Assembly (NCBI RefSeq): GCF_024699075.1
Contig: NZ_JAILQF010000436.1
Location: forward strand, 1-5,285
Origin: Butyrivibrio sp.
GTDB taxonomy: Bacteria > Bacillota_A > Clostridia > Lachnospirales > Lachnospiraceae
Reading direction: 5' to 3'
Length of the DNA: 5,285 nt
In this document: piece by piece, positions 5,087-5,285 of the stretch
Numbering within the stretch: the first letter of the stretch is position 1
Layout: each line of letters begins with the position of its first letter
Notes under the pieces: model-generated
Seen by the model: only the letters and a program-made list of their open reading frames with translations
What the model was told of the DNA's origin: nothing
Database searches by the model: none
Program-made: the position numbers and the translations under genes

Positions 5087-5133
5087 TTACTTAACTGCTT
5101 CTTCGATATATACCGAAGAAGCAGTTAAGTAAT
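5086..5133. terminator. Perfect 20-bp stem-loop, possible terminator
   Basis: Arms 5086-5105 and 5114-5133 are exact reverse complements around an 8-base loop (ATATATAC). It begins 14 bases past the stop of the right-hand gene, where a terminator is expected, but the minus-strand 3' side continues ATACAG without a T-run. On the plus strand the tail is CCTACTCTTTT, only weakly T-rich. It may act as a transcript 3'-end stabiliser, a Rho-assisted terminator or the relic of a small mobile palindrome. Confidence 0.5.
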
Positions 5134-5147
5134 CCTACTCTTTTAAC

Positions 5148-5285
5148 TTATCCCATGACATCTTCAGATAATCCAATTTCTTCTCTTCGCTCTTCAAGAC
5201 GCTTTTCTACTTCGCTATAAGGACAGATGTTAACATCTGCATCATCAAACGTCTTCTTGTATATAGATGAGTCTTCATAAATTGA
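5148..5285 (-). CDS. C-terminal end of an unidentified protein, 5' end outside the window
   Basis: The frame is open from the window edge to TAA at 5150-5148 and gives 45 residues, beginning SIYEDSSIYKKTF and ending EEIGLSEDVMG. The last half is charged and probably helical (YSEVEKRLEERREEIG). No domain can be named from this short end. It is on the same strand as the array and is separated from it by the perfect stem-loop, so it probably ends an independent transcription unit. Confidence 0.7.
   Translation of the reverse strand, partial: SIYEDSSIYKKTFDDADVNICPYSEVEKRLEERREEIGLSEDVMG

Overview
The window is an AT-rich stretch of a Gram-positive genome, most likely a Clostridia member of the Lachnospiraceae type (Butyrivibrio-like). 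This rests on low GC, strong GGAGG ribosome binding sites, three Cys-lipoprotein genes, a WXG100-like protein and the style of the acidic lipoprotein linkers. The genus is an inference. Every gene I can support lies on the minus strand, so the region is transcribed from right (5285) to left (1).

Layout in transcription order: the C-terminal end of an unidentified gene (5285-5148); a perfect 20-bp stem-loop (5133-5086); an open but start-less gene remnant (5086-4847); small membrane protein P3 (4802-4398); DUF3048/YerB-like lipoprotein B (4351-3212); a terminator-like hairpin within a 92-bp repeat (3220-3124); an intact WXG100-like gene (3074-2787); small membrane protein P2 (2785-2381); DUF3048/YerB-like lipoprotein A (2354-1203); half a copy of the hairpin repeat (1211-1151); small membrane protein P1 (1139-750); a full copy of the hairpin repeat (722-631); a 111-bp internal fragment of the WXG gene (638-528); and an acidic-linker lipoprotein that starts inside that fragment and runs off the left edge (535-1).

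The main result is that this is a tandem, partly decayed array of one module: WXG100-like protein, then single-pass membrane protein, then DUF3048 lipoprotein, then hairpin. One unit (3074-1151) keeps all three genes. The others have lost pieces, and the breakpoints can be read: one WXG copy is reduced to about 12 bp of its 3' end fused to half a hairpin, and another to its middle 111 bp, joined through the 8-bp direct repeat GGAATGAT. In the latter the deletion removed the T-run of the hairpin terminator, which may have connected P1 transcription to the next lipoprotein.

The genes look like a cell-surface system. The WXG100 class is exported by type VII secretion, the small proteins are membrane anchored, and the DUF3048 proteins should be lipid-anchored on the outer face of the membrane. 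Repeated membrane or lipoprotein paralogs beside a WXG-type gene would fit a type VII-associated accessory or immunity array, but no secretion ATPase or recognisable toxin is in the window, so that role is a hypothesis.
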